A program made the position numbers and the translations under genes. From Bradyrhizobium sp. sGM-13 (lineage in GTDB: Bacteria > Pseudomonadota > Alphaproteobacteria > Rhizobiales > Xanthobacteraceae), in contig NZ_JAGWDK010000003.1 of NCBI RefSeq assembly GCF_018398875.1, forward strand, positions 332,649 through 396,648: a stretch of 64,000 nucleotides of DNA, in the 5' to 3' direction. The notes beneath the pieces were generated by a model. It worked only from the letters and a program-made list of their open reading frames with translations. It had not been told where the DNA came from and ran no database searches. Every line of letters starts with the position of its first letter. Position 1 is the stretch's first letter. Shown in pieces: positions 26,920 to 34,214 of this stretch.

Positions 26920-27936
26920 ATGAATGTCCCGTCGCGGGCGACCGCTGCGACCGAACCGATGACGTCCGAAGGTGTCGTCGCGGCCGGTGTTTACGTCGAT
27001 GGCCGCCGCGTCGCCAACATCGCCATCGAGGAGGCTTCGAGCTGGCGCAGCAAGCCCGGCCACGTCGTCTGGATCGGCCTGTATGAGCCGGATCTAGCGC
27101 TACTGAAGAGTGTGCAGCAGCAGTTCGACCTGCACGACCTCGCGATCGAGGACGCCAACCACGCCCATCAGCGGCCCAAGATCGAGCAATATGGCGACGG
27201 CCTGTTCATCGTGGCGCGAACGGCGCAACTGATCCAGGGCAGGATCGCGTTCGGCGAGACTCATTTGTTCGTTGGCGAAGGCTATCTCGTCTCGGTCCGC
27301 CACGGCGCATCGACCTCGTATGCAGCAGTGCGCGAACGCTGCGAGAGCTGCCCCCGCGCGCTGGCGCGTGGCGAGGACTATATTCTCTACGCCATCCTCG
27401 ATTTCATCGTCGACAACTATTCCCCTGTCCTGGAAACCATCCACGACGAGGTCGAGAAGATTGAAGACGACGTCCTCGCCAGCACCATCACGCGGACCCA
27501 GGTCGAACGGCTCTACATGCTGCGACGGGATCTATTACGACTGCGCAATGCGATTGGCCCCCTGGTGGAAGTCTGCCGCCGGCTCGAACACGACAACCTT
27601 CCGATGGTGCGTTCGACTATGCAGGCGCTGTTTCGCGATGTCACCGACCACGTCAGGACCATTCAGGAGCGCACCGATTCAATGCGCGAGGTGCTGGCAT
27701 TCGCCTTCGAGGCAAGCCTTCTGGTCGGCCAGGCCCAGGAGACCGCGGTCTCCAAGAAGCTGGCCTCATGGCTCGCCATCATCGCCGTGCCGACGGCGTT
27801 GGCCGGAGTCTACGGGATGAATTTCAAGCACATGCCCGAACTGGAATGGGACTACGGATATTTCTTGGTGCTGGGGCTGATGCTCACCGCCTGCACCGGG
27901 CTGTACTGGCGTTTCCGCAGCGTGGGATGGCTGTGA
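26920..27936 (+). CDS. corA: CorA-type magnesium/cobalt transporter
   Basis: About 338 residues. A large soluble N-terminal domain (VWIGLYEPDLALLKSVQQQFDLHDLAIEDA) is followed by a long helical stalk and two C-terminal membrane helices, with the pore signature YGMNFKHMPE around residue 298. CorA forms pentameric channels importing Mg2+ (also Co2+, Ni2+) across the inner membrane. Possible starts are ATG 26911 and ATG 26920; GGAAG sits before the latter. It is transcribed opposite to purQ and purS and appears inserted between them. Confidence 0.93.
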   Translation: MNVPSRATAATEPMTSEGVVAAGVYVDGRRVANIAIEEASSWRSKPGHVVWIGLYEPDLALLKSVQQQFDLHDLAIEDANHAHQRPKIEQYGDGLFIVARTAQLIQGRIAFGETHLFVGEGYLVSVRHGASTSYAAVRERCESCPRALARGEDYILYAILDFIVDNYSPVLETIHDEVEKIEDDVLASTITRTQVERLYMLRRDLLRLRNAIGPLVEVCRRLEHDNLPMVRSTMQALFRDVTDHVRTIQERTDSMREVLAFAFEASLLVGQAQETAVSKKLASWLAIIAVPTALAGVYGMNFKHMPELEWDYGYFLVLGLMLTACTGLYWRFRSVGWL

Positions 27937-27960
27937 GTGGCAAGCCCGCCGCTCACATCC

Positions 27961-28203
27961 TCATCCCAAGAGCTCGACCCGATAATTCTCGATCACGGTA
28001 TTCGCCAGCAGCCTGTCGGCGGCATCCTTCAATGCCGCCTCGGCCTTGGCCTTGTCCGAGCCTGACAGTTCGATGTCGAACACCTTGCCCTGGCGGACGC
28101 TGGCGACGCCATCGACGCCGAGCGATTTCAACGCGCCTTCGATGGCCTTGCCCTGCGGATCGAGGATGCCCGACTTCAACGTAACGGTAACGCGTGCCTT
28201 CAC
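27961..28203 (-). CDS. purS: FGAM synthase subunit PurS
   Basis: 80 residues with the PurS fold: KARVTVTLKSGILDPQGKAIEGALKSLG, then VASVRQGKVFDIEL and a closing NTVIENYRVELLG. PurS bridges PurQ and PurL and helps channel ammonia. It lies 21 bases downstream of purC on the same strand and is certainly in its operon; downstream, corA is convergent. Confidence 0.97.
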   Translation of the reverse strand: MKARVTVTLKSGILDPQGKAIEGALKSLGVDGVASVRQGKVFDIELSGSDKAKAEAALKDAADRLLANTVIENYRVELLG

Positions 28204-28224
28204 GAGATTTGCCCCAGTTCTTCT

Positions 28225-28992
28225 TTAGCTCTTCACCAGCACCGGACCCGAACCGGCCGGGCGCTCGTTCTCCATCAGAATGCCCAGACGTTTCGCCACC
28301 TCGGTATAGGCTTCAAGCAAGCCGCCGAGATCACGGCGGAAACGGTCCTTGTCGAGCTTCTCGTTCGACTTGATATCCCACAGCCGGCATGAGTCGGGCG
28401 AGATTTCGTCGGCGACGATAATCCGCATCATCTCGTTCTCGAACAGCCGGCCGCATTCCATCTTGAAATCGACCAGGCGGATGCCGATCCCCAGGAACAG
28501 CCCGGTAAGGAAGTCGTTGACGCGGATGGCGAGCGCCATGATGTCGTCGATTTCCTGCGGCGTCGCCCAGCCGAACGCGGTGATGTGCTCTTCCGACACC
28601 ATGGGGTCGTTGAGTTGGTCGTTCTTGTAATAGAATTCGATGATCGAGCGCGGCAGTTGGGTGCCCTCCTCGATGCCGAGGCGCTGCGACAGCGAACCGG
28701 CCGCGACGTTCCGCACCACCACCTCCAGCGGCACGATCTCGACCTCACGAATCAACTGCTCGCGCATGTTGAGGCGGCGGATGAAATGGGTCGGCACCCC
28801 GATGTCGTTGAGGTGCTGAAACAGGTACTCCGAAATCCGGTTGTTGAGGACGCCCTTGCCCTCGATCACCTGGTGTTTCTTGGCATTGAACGCGGTCGCA
28901 TCATCCTTGAAGTGCTGGATCAGGGTTCCCGGCTCCGGACCTTCGTACAGGACCTTGGCCTTGCCTTCATAAATACGGCGTCGACGGCTCAT
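28225..28992 (-). CDS. purC: SAICAR synthetase
   Basis: 255 residues. It joins CAIR and aspartate using ATP to give SAICAR in purine synthesis. Motifs: [60 protein letters not shown] and [17 protein letters not shown] 28992 gives the conserved [13 protein letters not shown]; the open frame upstream to 29061 is unlikely to be translated. It is the first gene of the purC-purS operon and divergent from the DUF1476 gene, an arrangement I recall as widespread in Rhizobiales. Confidence 0.97.
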   Translation of the reverse strand: MSRRRRIYEGKAKVLYEGPEPGTLIQHFKDDATAFNAKKHQVIEGKGVLNNRISEYLFQHLNDIGVPTHFIRRLNMREQLIREVEIVPLEVVVRNVAAGSLSQRLGIEEGTQLPRSIIEFYYKNDQLNDPMVSEEHITAFGWATPQEIDDIMALAIRVNDFLTGLFLGIGIRLVDFKMECGRLFENEMMRIIVADEISPDSCRLWDIKSNEKLDKDRFRRDLGGLLEAYTEVAKRLGILMENERPAGSGPVLVKS

Positions 28993-29327
28993 TGGGATGT
29001 ACCGTGTTTTGTTGAAATCCATGAAATTGGTGTGCTCCGGATGACAAGGGTTTGCGACCACGACGGAGCTGCCGTGAAGGCCAGGTCTTGAACCTAACGG
29101 CGTCCTGAACTAAGCGACCGGAAACAGAACAAGAACCTCGCCTGATGGGCAACCTATCCGATTGGCCCACCCAGCACAATCGACCCGGCCCGATTGGGCC
29201 CAACTTATCCCGATTGCCTGCGGCCGAACGGCCTGTTGTTTTACCGATTCGCCCCCTCTATCTAGGTATTCCACCGGGCCGCGACAACGCGGCCTCGTTT
29301 ACCATTTGCGGGGATTGGAACCGAAGA
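28993..29327. other. Divergent control region purC / DUF1476
   Basis: 335 bases between divergent genes. It contains two related motifs, CCGATTGGCCCA (near 29158) and CCCGATTGGGCCCA (near 29188), that could be protein sites or a hairpin. TTGTTT-17-TATCTA (29236-29264) is a weak promoter candidate toward DUF1476. No gene is supported. Confidence 0.45.
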
Positions 29328-29651
29328 ATGACCACTTTCGACAAACGCGAGGAAGGTTTTGAGAAGAAATTCGCCCTCGACGAGGAGCAGAAGTTCAAGG
29401 CTGAGGTTCGCCGCAACAAGCTGCTCGGTCTTTGGGCAGCGGAGAAGCTCGGGCTGTCGGGCGATGCCGCCACCGCCTATTCCAAGGAAGTGGTCGCGGC
29501 CGATTTCGAGCAAGCCGGCGACAAGGACGTCCAGGACAAGGTGGTGAAGGATCTTACCGCCAAGGGCGTCGCCATCACCGCGCAGGAAGTTCGCGTCAAG
29601 ATGGACGAACTGATTGCGGTTGCCGCCGCCCAGGTGAAGGCGGGCTCGTAG
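29328..29651 (+). CDS. DUF1476 protein, ATPase inhibitor subunit zeta
   Basis: 107 residues: MTTFDKREEGFEKKFALDEE, then KFKAEVRRNKLLGLWAAEKLGL and a long helical remainder ending in VAAAQVKAGS. The family was identified as the zeta subunit, an inhibitor of the F1Fo ATP synthase in Paracoccus and other alphaproteobacteria; the N-terminal helix plugs the F1 rotor. The upstream open frame from 29145 is non-coding in character. It is divergent from purC, the usual position in this group. Confidence 0.92.
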   Translation: MTTFDKREEGFEKKFALDEEQKFKAEVRRNKLLGLWAAEKLGLSGDAATAYSKEVVAADFEQAGDKDVQDKVVKDLTAKGVAITAQEVRVKMDELIAVAAAQVKAGS

Positions 29652-29663
29652 GAGCCCCCCCCA

Positions 29664-29763
29664 GTCATTTCGGGGCGTGCGAAGCACAAACTATGGGGCG
29701 CCCTTGCGTCCCTAAGAATCTGGAGATTCCGGGTCTGGTCCTTCGGACCATCCCGGAATAACG
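29664..29763. repeat. Dispersed intergenic hairpin repeat, family A copy 3
   Basis: Starts GTCATTTCGGGGCGTGCGAAGC and ends CATCCCGGAATAAC, with hairpins TGGTCCTTCGGACCA and GGGGCGCCCTTGCG. It is slightly decayed at both ends (TCATTTC, ATAAC) compared with copies 2 and 4, and lies between convergent genes. Confidence 0.85.
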
Positions 29764-29766
29764 GCG

Positions 29767-30684
29767 CTAACGTCCGAGCGCCTTAGTTCCTCGATATTCC
29801 TTTCGGACGATCTCCATCAATCGCCGCGCCGCCGCGCTCAGGAAGCCGCCGCGGCGCGTTACTGTGACGACGTCATGGCTTGCCTTGAGATCGCGCACGC
29901 CGATGGTTGAGATCGTCTTGTGTCGCAGTTCCTCTGCGGCGTTGCTCTCCGATAACAGCGCAATGCCAAGGCCGGCTTCTACCAGGCGCTTCTGTGCGGT
30001 CAGGCTGTCGACCGGCGTCCAATCGATCTCACCCAATCCATGGGTTTGAAACAGCGCAAAGACATGCGCCGCTGTGACCTCGCGCCTGCCAGGCACGATC
30101 GGAAAGGCGATCCAGCGCTCGCCCCGCAAATCGGCGAGCTTTGCGACCCGGCGGCCTGCGCGCGGATGATCCAGCGCGCATACGACCTGCAGCCGCTCCG
30201 AGAACAGCAATTCGCAGTCGAGGTCGCGCGAGCGATCGCGATCATAACGCAGGCCGATGGTCACTTCGCCGCGGCGGACCATGTCGCTGACCTCTGCGCT
30301 AGTCGCGGTACGCAGGCTCAATTCGACCTCGGGATGCTCGGCCGCGAAGCGCCTGAGAACCGCCGACAGCCGCCCGCCGGCAAGCGTGCCGACGACGGCG
30401 AGCGCGACCGGTCCCAAATCCGGCCGCGCCAGTGCGCGCACCGCATTCTCCGCATCCTGGGCCGCAGCCACCGCGCGCTCGGCATGAGGCACCAGCACTT
30501 TTCCGGCGTCACTCAAAGTCGTGCGCCCCGCGATCCGCTCGAACAGCGGCACGCCGAGCTCCTGCTCCAAGAGCGCAATGCGCCGCGAAATCGCCGGCTG
30601 CGAGCGGTGCAGCGCTTTTGCGGCATTCGAAATGCCGCCGCGGCGATGAATGGTCAGGAAGGTGAGAAGCGCATCGCTGTCCAT
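29767..30684 (-). CDS. LysR-type transcriptional regulator
   Basis: 305 residues. The N-terminal helix-turn-helix is at about residues 3-60 (ALLTFLTIHRRGGISNAAKALHRSQPAISRRIALLEQELG), followed by the periplasmic-binding-like effector domain to the C terminus. ATG 30684 is chosen because the frame upstream lacks coding character. It is divergent from the PEP mutase-like gene, with 119 bases between the starts, so it most likely controls that gene, as LysR regulators commonly do. The effector is unknown. Confidence 0.93.
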   Translation of the reverse strand: MDSDALLTFLTIHRRGGISNAAKALHRSQPAISRRIALLEQELGVPLFERIAGRTTLSDAGKVLVPHAERAVAAAQDAENAVRALARPDLGPVALAVVGTLAGGRLSAVLRRFAAEHPEVELSLRTATSAEVSDMVRRGEVTIGLRYDRDRSRDLDCELLFSERLQVVCALDHPRAGRRVAKLADLRGERWIAFPIVPGRREVTAAHVFALFQTHGLGEIDWTPVDSLTAQKRLVEAGLGIALLSESNAAEELRHKTISTIGVRDLKASHDVVTVTRRGGFLSAAARRLMEIVRKEYRGTKALGR

Positions 30685-30803
30685 GCTTTGTCCATGCAAA
30701 AAGCTGATGATGCATAGAGGAATAACAAATTTGGCTGATGGCGGATAGCCCGCTAGTTTCGTCGCCAACCAGACCTGACCAACCAACGAAGCGGAGATTG
30801 CCG

Positions 30804-31616
30804 ATGCGAAATCAGATGGAAAAAGCCGAGGCGTTTCGCGCGCTGCATGCGCGGCCCGGCGCGTTCATCATCCCCAATCCCTGGGACGCTGGCACCGCAA
30901 AGCTTCTCGCCGCGATGGGCTTTGAGGCGCTTGCGACCACGAGTCTCGGCCTTGCCAACACACTCGGCAGCGTCACGGTCAGCCTCGACGCCATCCTCGA
31001 GAATTGCCGGGCGATTGCGGAAGCAACCGACCTTCCCGTCAACGCCGATCTGGAAAACTGCGGCGCCGATGATCCGAAGACCGCGGCAAGAGCGATCGCG
31101 CGCGCGGCCGAAGCCGGCGCCGTCGGCGGCTCTATCGAGGATTCCACCGGCGATCCGCAGAACCCGATCTACGACTTTTCGCTCGCGGTCGAGCGGGTGC
31201 AGGCCGCGGTCGAGGCGGCGCGCGCACTGCCCTTCCCGTTCACGCTGACCGCGCGGGCGGAGAATTTCCTGCACGGCCGCAAGGATCTCGACGACACCAT
31301 CAAGCGGCTGCAGGCGTTCGAGGCCGTTGGCGCCGATGTCCTATATTCACCTGGGCTCTACGACATCGGCACCATTCGCACTGTGGTGTCGTCGGTCGGC
31401 AAACCGTTCAACCTAGTGATGGGATTTGCCGATTCGACGCTGACGGTGGATCAGCTCTCAGCCGCCGGCGTCAAGCGAATCAGCGTCGGCGGCGCGATGG
31501 AGCGCTACGCACTGGCGGCGTTCCTGAAGTGCGCGCGTGAGATGAAGGAGCGTGGTGCGTTTACGTTTGTGCGGGAGATGGCGCCGATCGGGGAAGTGAG
31601 GGCGGCGTTCGAGTGA
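30804..31616 (+). CDS. Isocitrate lyase/PEP mutase superfamily enzyme
   Basis: 270 residues with the PEP mutase/isocitrate lyase barrel: PGAFIIPNPWDAGTAKLLAAMGFEALATTS, LPVNADLENCGADDPK, VGGSIEDSTGD and TARAENFL. It lacks the KKCGH motif of true isocitrate lyase, so a carboxy-PEP mutase, oxaloacetate hydrolase or 2-methylisocitrate lyase-like role is possible. Start ATG 30804 is preceded by GCGGAG. It is divergent from the LysR regulator and followed by a family A repeat. Confidence 0.88.
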   Translation: MRNQMEKAEAFRALHARPGAFIIPNPWDAGTAKLLAAMGFEALATTSLGLANTLGSVTVSLDAILENCRAIAEATDLPVNADLENCGADDPKTAARAIARAAEAGAVGGSIEDSTGDPQNPIYDFSLAVERVQAAVEAARALPFPFTLTARAENFLHGRKDLDDTIKRLQAFEAVGADVLYSPGLYDIGTIRTVVSSVGKPFNLVMGFADSTLTVDQLSAAGVKRISVGGAMERYALAAFLKCAREMKERGAFTFVREMAPIGEVRAAFE

Positions 31617-31627
31617 CGGTCTCTCCC

Positions 31628-31706
31628 CGTCATTCCGGGGCGTGCGAAGCACGAACCCGGAATCTCGAGATTCCGGGTCTGGTCCTTCGGACCATCCCGG
31701 AATGAC
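31628..31706. repeat. Dispersed intergenic hairpin repeat, family A copy 4
   Basis: A short form: GTCATTCCGGGGCGTGCGAAGC, then directly the GAATCTCGAGATTC and TGGTCCTTCGGACCA hairpins and CATCCCGGAATGAC. The GGGGCGC hairpin present in copies 2 and 3 is missing. It lies between convergent genes. Confidence 0.88.
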
Positions 31707-31715
31707 GGTGAATAA

Positions 31716-32204
31716 TCACTCCTCCTTAAATCCATACTCCGGTACATTCCCACTCGCGCCGTAATATTTATACGGCAGGAATTTGCCGGACATCGTGATC
31801 TTGACCCGGTCGCCCTTGGGATTGGCGACGCGCTCCAACGCCATGTCGAAATCGATCGCCGACATGATGCCGTCGCCGAATTCCTCCTCGATCAGCGCCT
31901 TCCACGCCGGGCCGTTGACCATCACCATTTCGTAGAAGCGGTAGATCAAGGGATCGGTCGGCGGCATCGGCGTGCCGGTGCCGCGCATCGGCACCTCGTT
32001 GAGCATCGCAGTTTCCGCTTTCGACAGCCCGAACAATTCGCCGGCATTGGCGGCTTGCGGCTTCGTCAGTTTCATCTGGCCCATGATGGCGCCGACGATC
32101 AGCACTTCCGAATAGCCGCCGATCTTTTCGCAGATGTGTTTCCAACTCCAGCCCTTCTCGCGCTTGATGTCGAGCAGCTTTTCTGTGAGGTCTTCGCGCT
32201 TCAT
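31716..32204 (-). CDS. cynS: Cyanate hydratase (cyanase)
   Basis: 162 residues. It decomposes cyanate with bicarbonate to ammonia and CO2, giving usable nitrogen and removing a toxic anion. The catalytic triad is visible: R89 and E92 in IYRFYEMVM and S115 in FGDGIMSAIDF, in the same spacing as the enzyme of E. coli (R96, E99, S122). The N-terminal domain is the helical DNA-binding-like fold (KREKGWSWKHICEKIGGYSE). It is the last gene of the ABC transporter operon, 69 bases beyond the ATPase gene. Confidence 0.96.
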   Translation of the reverse strand: MKREDLTEKLLDIKREKGWSWKHICEKIGGYSEVLIVGAIMGQMKLTKPQAANAGELFGLSKAETAMLNEVPMRGTGTPMPPTDPLIYRFYEMVMVNGPAWKALIEEEFGDGIMSAIDFDMALERVANPKGDRVKITMSGKFLPYKYYGASGNVPEYGFKEE

Positions 32205-32225
32205 GCCCTATCTCCTTATGTACTC

Positions 32226-32313
32226 GTCATGCCCGGGCTTGTCCCGGGCATCCATGTTTTTGCTTCGTATCGCCTAGGCAGACGTTGATGGCCGGGCCAC
32301 GCTCGGCCATGAC
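32226..32313. repeat. Two-hairpin intergenic repeat overlapping the ABC ATPase 3' end
   Basis: The first hairpin is ATGCCCGGG-CTTGT-CCCGGGCAT (32229-32251). The second, less perfect, is GGCCGGGCCACGCTCGGCC (32290-32308). The outer ends are GTCATG and CATGAC. From memory this is a frequent Bradyrhizobium element. Its right half lies inside the coding sequence of the ATPase and supplies its last ~11 codons and stop. Confidence 0.7.
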
Positions 32314-33209
32314 GCCTCAATCGAGTCCTCCGCCTCCGCAGCCACCACCAGCTCCGGCTTGCCCGGCCGCACGACCGGCACGTTGCGCGGATCATGATCG
32401 GTCACGGTGGCGGCAAACGTCTTGCTGCGGCTGACCAGGAAATCGACGATGTGATTGCGCACCGCGTAATAGAGCGGATGGCGGTGCAGATCGATGCGGC
32501 CGCGATCCTTCGGGAGCGGATTTTCCACGATCTCGGCCAACACGGCGCCCGGACCATTGGTCATCAGAAAAATCTTGTCGGCGAGATAAATCGCCTCATC
32601 GACATCATGGGTAATCATGAACGCGGTCTGCCCGGTCTCGAGGCAAATGCGCCGCACCTCGTCCTGCAGCGTACCGCGCGTCAGCGCGTCCAGCGCCGAG
32701 AACGGCTCGTCCATCAGCATGATCTTCGGCGTGATCGAGAGCGCGCGCGCAATGCCGACGCGCTGCTTCATGCCGCCCGAGAGTTCCGACGGCCGCTTGT
32801 GCTCGGAGCCGGTAAGCCCGACCAGATCGATGAACTTCTGAGCATGCGCCTTCACCCTGGCGCGATCCCAGTTGCGCCACTTCGAGGTCACGGCATAGGC
32901 GACGTTGCCGAGCACCGTACGCCATGGCAGCAGCGCATGGCTCTGGAAGATCACGGCGCGATCAAGGCTCGTGCCTTCAATGGCCTGCCCGTCGACGATG
33001 ACGGCGCCCTCGCTCGGCTGGTCGAGCCCCGCCAGGATGTTCAACACCGTGGTCTTGCCGCAGCCGGAATGGCCGATCACGCAGCCGAATTCGCCGCGCT
33101 TCATCGACAGCCAGAGATCCTCGAAAATCGTGGTCTCGCCGCCACCCGCGCCCGGATAACGCCGCGCGATACCCTCGATCGAAATGAACTTGTCGGTCAT
33201 GGCCGTCAT
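32274..33209 (-). CDS. ABC transporter ATPase, nitrate/cyanate type
   Basis: 311 residues of the NrtD/CmpD/SsuB/TauB class. Walker A is GHSGCGKTT, Q-loop FQSHALLPWRTV, signature LSGGMKQRVGIARAL, Walker B IMLMDEPFSALD, switch His in MITHDVDEAIYLAD. ATG 33209 overlaps the permease stop (TGATG), showing coupling. The C terminus carries ~60 residues beyond the ATPase core, the last 11 of which derive from an intergenic repeat. Substrate is inferred from the operon: cyanate or a similar anion. Confidence 0.93.
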   Translation of the reverse strand: MTAMTDKFISIEGIARRYPGAGGGETTIFEDLWLSMKRGEFGCVIGHSGCGKTTVLNILAGLDQPSEGAVIVDGQAIEGTSLDRAVIFQSHALLPWRTVLGNVAYAVTSKWRNWDRARVKAHAQKFIDLVGLTGSEHKRPSELSGGMKQRVGIARALSITPKIMLMDEPFSALDALTRGTLQDEVRRICLETGQTAFMITHDVDEAIYLADKIFLMTNGPGAVLAEIVENPLPKDRGRIDLHRHPLYYAVRNHIVDFLVSRSKTFAATVTDHDPRNVPVVRPGKPELVVAAEAEDSIEASWPSVARPSTSA

Positions 33210-34048
33210 CACTCCGGAAACGTGACCATGCGCGTAAACCGCGCCAGGATCTGGTCGAGCAGCATGCCGACGATGCCGATCATGAGGATAGCGATGATGA
33301 CGTTGGTGATCGAAAGGTTGTTCCACTCGTTCCAGACGAAGTAGCCAATGCCGGTCCCGCCCACCAGCATCTCGGCCGCCACGATCACGAGCCAGGCGAT
33401 GCCGATCGAAATCCGCATGCCGGTCAGAATCGTCGGCGCCGCTGCCGGCAGGATCACCGTGAAGGCACGCCTGACGGTGCCGACTTCCAGCGTGCGCGCG
33501 ACGTTGATCCATTCTTTGCGTACCGCGGCGACGCCGAACGCGGTGTTGAGCAACATTGGCCACACCGAGCAGATGAAGATCACGAAGATCGCTGAGATCG
33601 AGGAATCCTTGATGGTGTAGAGCGCGAGCGGCATCCAGGCCAGCGGCGAGATCGGCTTCAACACCTGGATGAACGGATCGAGCGCCCTACTGATCAAGGG
33701 CGACATCCCGATCAAAAATCCGAGCGGAATGGCGACGATCACCGCGAGCAGATAGCCGAAGCCGACCCGCGCGATGGAATAGCCGAGCTGGATGCCGAGC
33801 CCCTTGTCGTTCGGCCCGTTATCGTAGAACGGTTGCCTGAGGTGCTCCCACAATTTGGCGCCGACATCGAGCGGCCCCGGCATCGCCGATTTGCCTTGGG
33901 TGGCCGTCAGCCCCATCAGCTTGGCGTATTCCGGCGACATGTTGCCGACAGCGCCCGTCGAGCGGGTGGCGAGATGCCAGATGCCGAGGAACGCCGCGAG
34001 CAGCACGATCGAGACGACGGCCGCGCGAAAACGAAGCGATGAGGTCAT
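33209..34048 (-). CDS. ABC transporter permease, nitrate/cyanate type
   Basis: 279 residues with six or so membrane segments and the BPD_transp_1 fold. The EAA loop is seen in NVARTLEVGTVRRAFTVILPAAAPTILTGMRISIGIAW. An unusually long periplasmic loop follows the first helix (residues ~35-75: STGAVGNMSPEYAKLMGL...), a trait of NrtB/CmpB permeases. ATG 34048 is the conserved start; the open frame upstream enters a repeat. It is one base overlapped with the ATPase gene. Confidence 0.92.
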   Translation of the reverse strand: MTSSLRFRAAVVSIVLLAAFLGIWHLATRSTGAVGNMSPEYAKLMGLTATQGKSAMPGPLDVGAKLWEHLRQPFYDNGPNDKGLGIQLGYSIARVGFGYLLAVIVAIPLGFLIGMSPLISRALDPFIQVLKPISPLAWMPLALYTIKDSSISAIFVIFICSVWPMLLNTAFGVAAVRKEWINVARTLEVGTVRRAFTVILPAAAPTILTGMRISIGIAWLVIVAAEMLVGGTGIGYFVWNEWNNLSITNVIIAILMIGIVGMLLDQILARFTRMVTFPE

Positions 34049-34061
34049 GATGACAAGCTCC

Positions 34062-34200
34062 GTGTCCCGGGCGCGGCGCAGCACGAAGCGCAGCGCAGTG
34101 GTGCGCCGCAGAACCGGGACCCACCGAGTGCGAGGCCGTCCCGGCTTAGCGAAGCATCGCTACGCACTCCGTGCTGCGCGCTGCATCGCATCCGGGACAC
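34062..34200. repeat. Dispersed GC-rich repeat, family C copy 1
   Basis: Bounded by GTGTCCCGG and CCGGGACAC as inverted ends. The interior is rich in GCGCAGCGC-type steps and includes ACCGGGACCCACC. Related copies lie at 45992-46120 and 57826-57960. It sits inside the transporter operon, between the binding-protein and permease genes, where it could reduce downstream expression. Confidence 0.7.
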
Positions 34201-34214
34201 GAAACCGGGATTCA

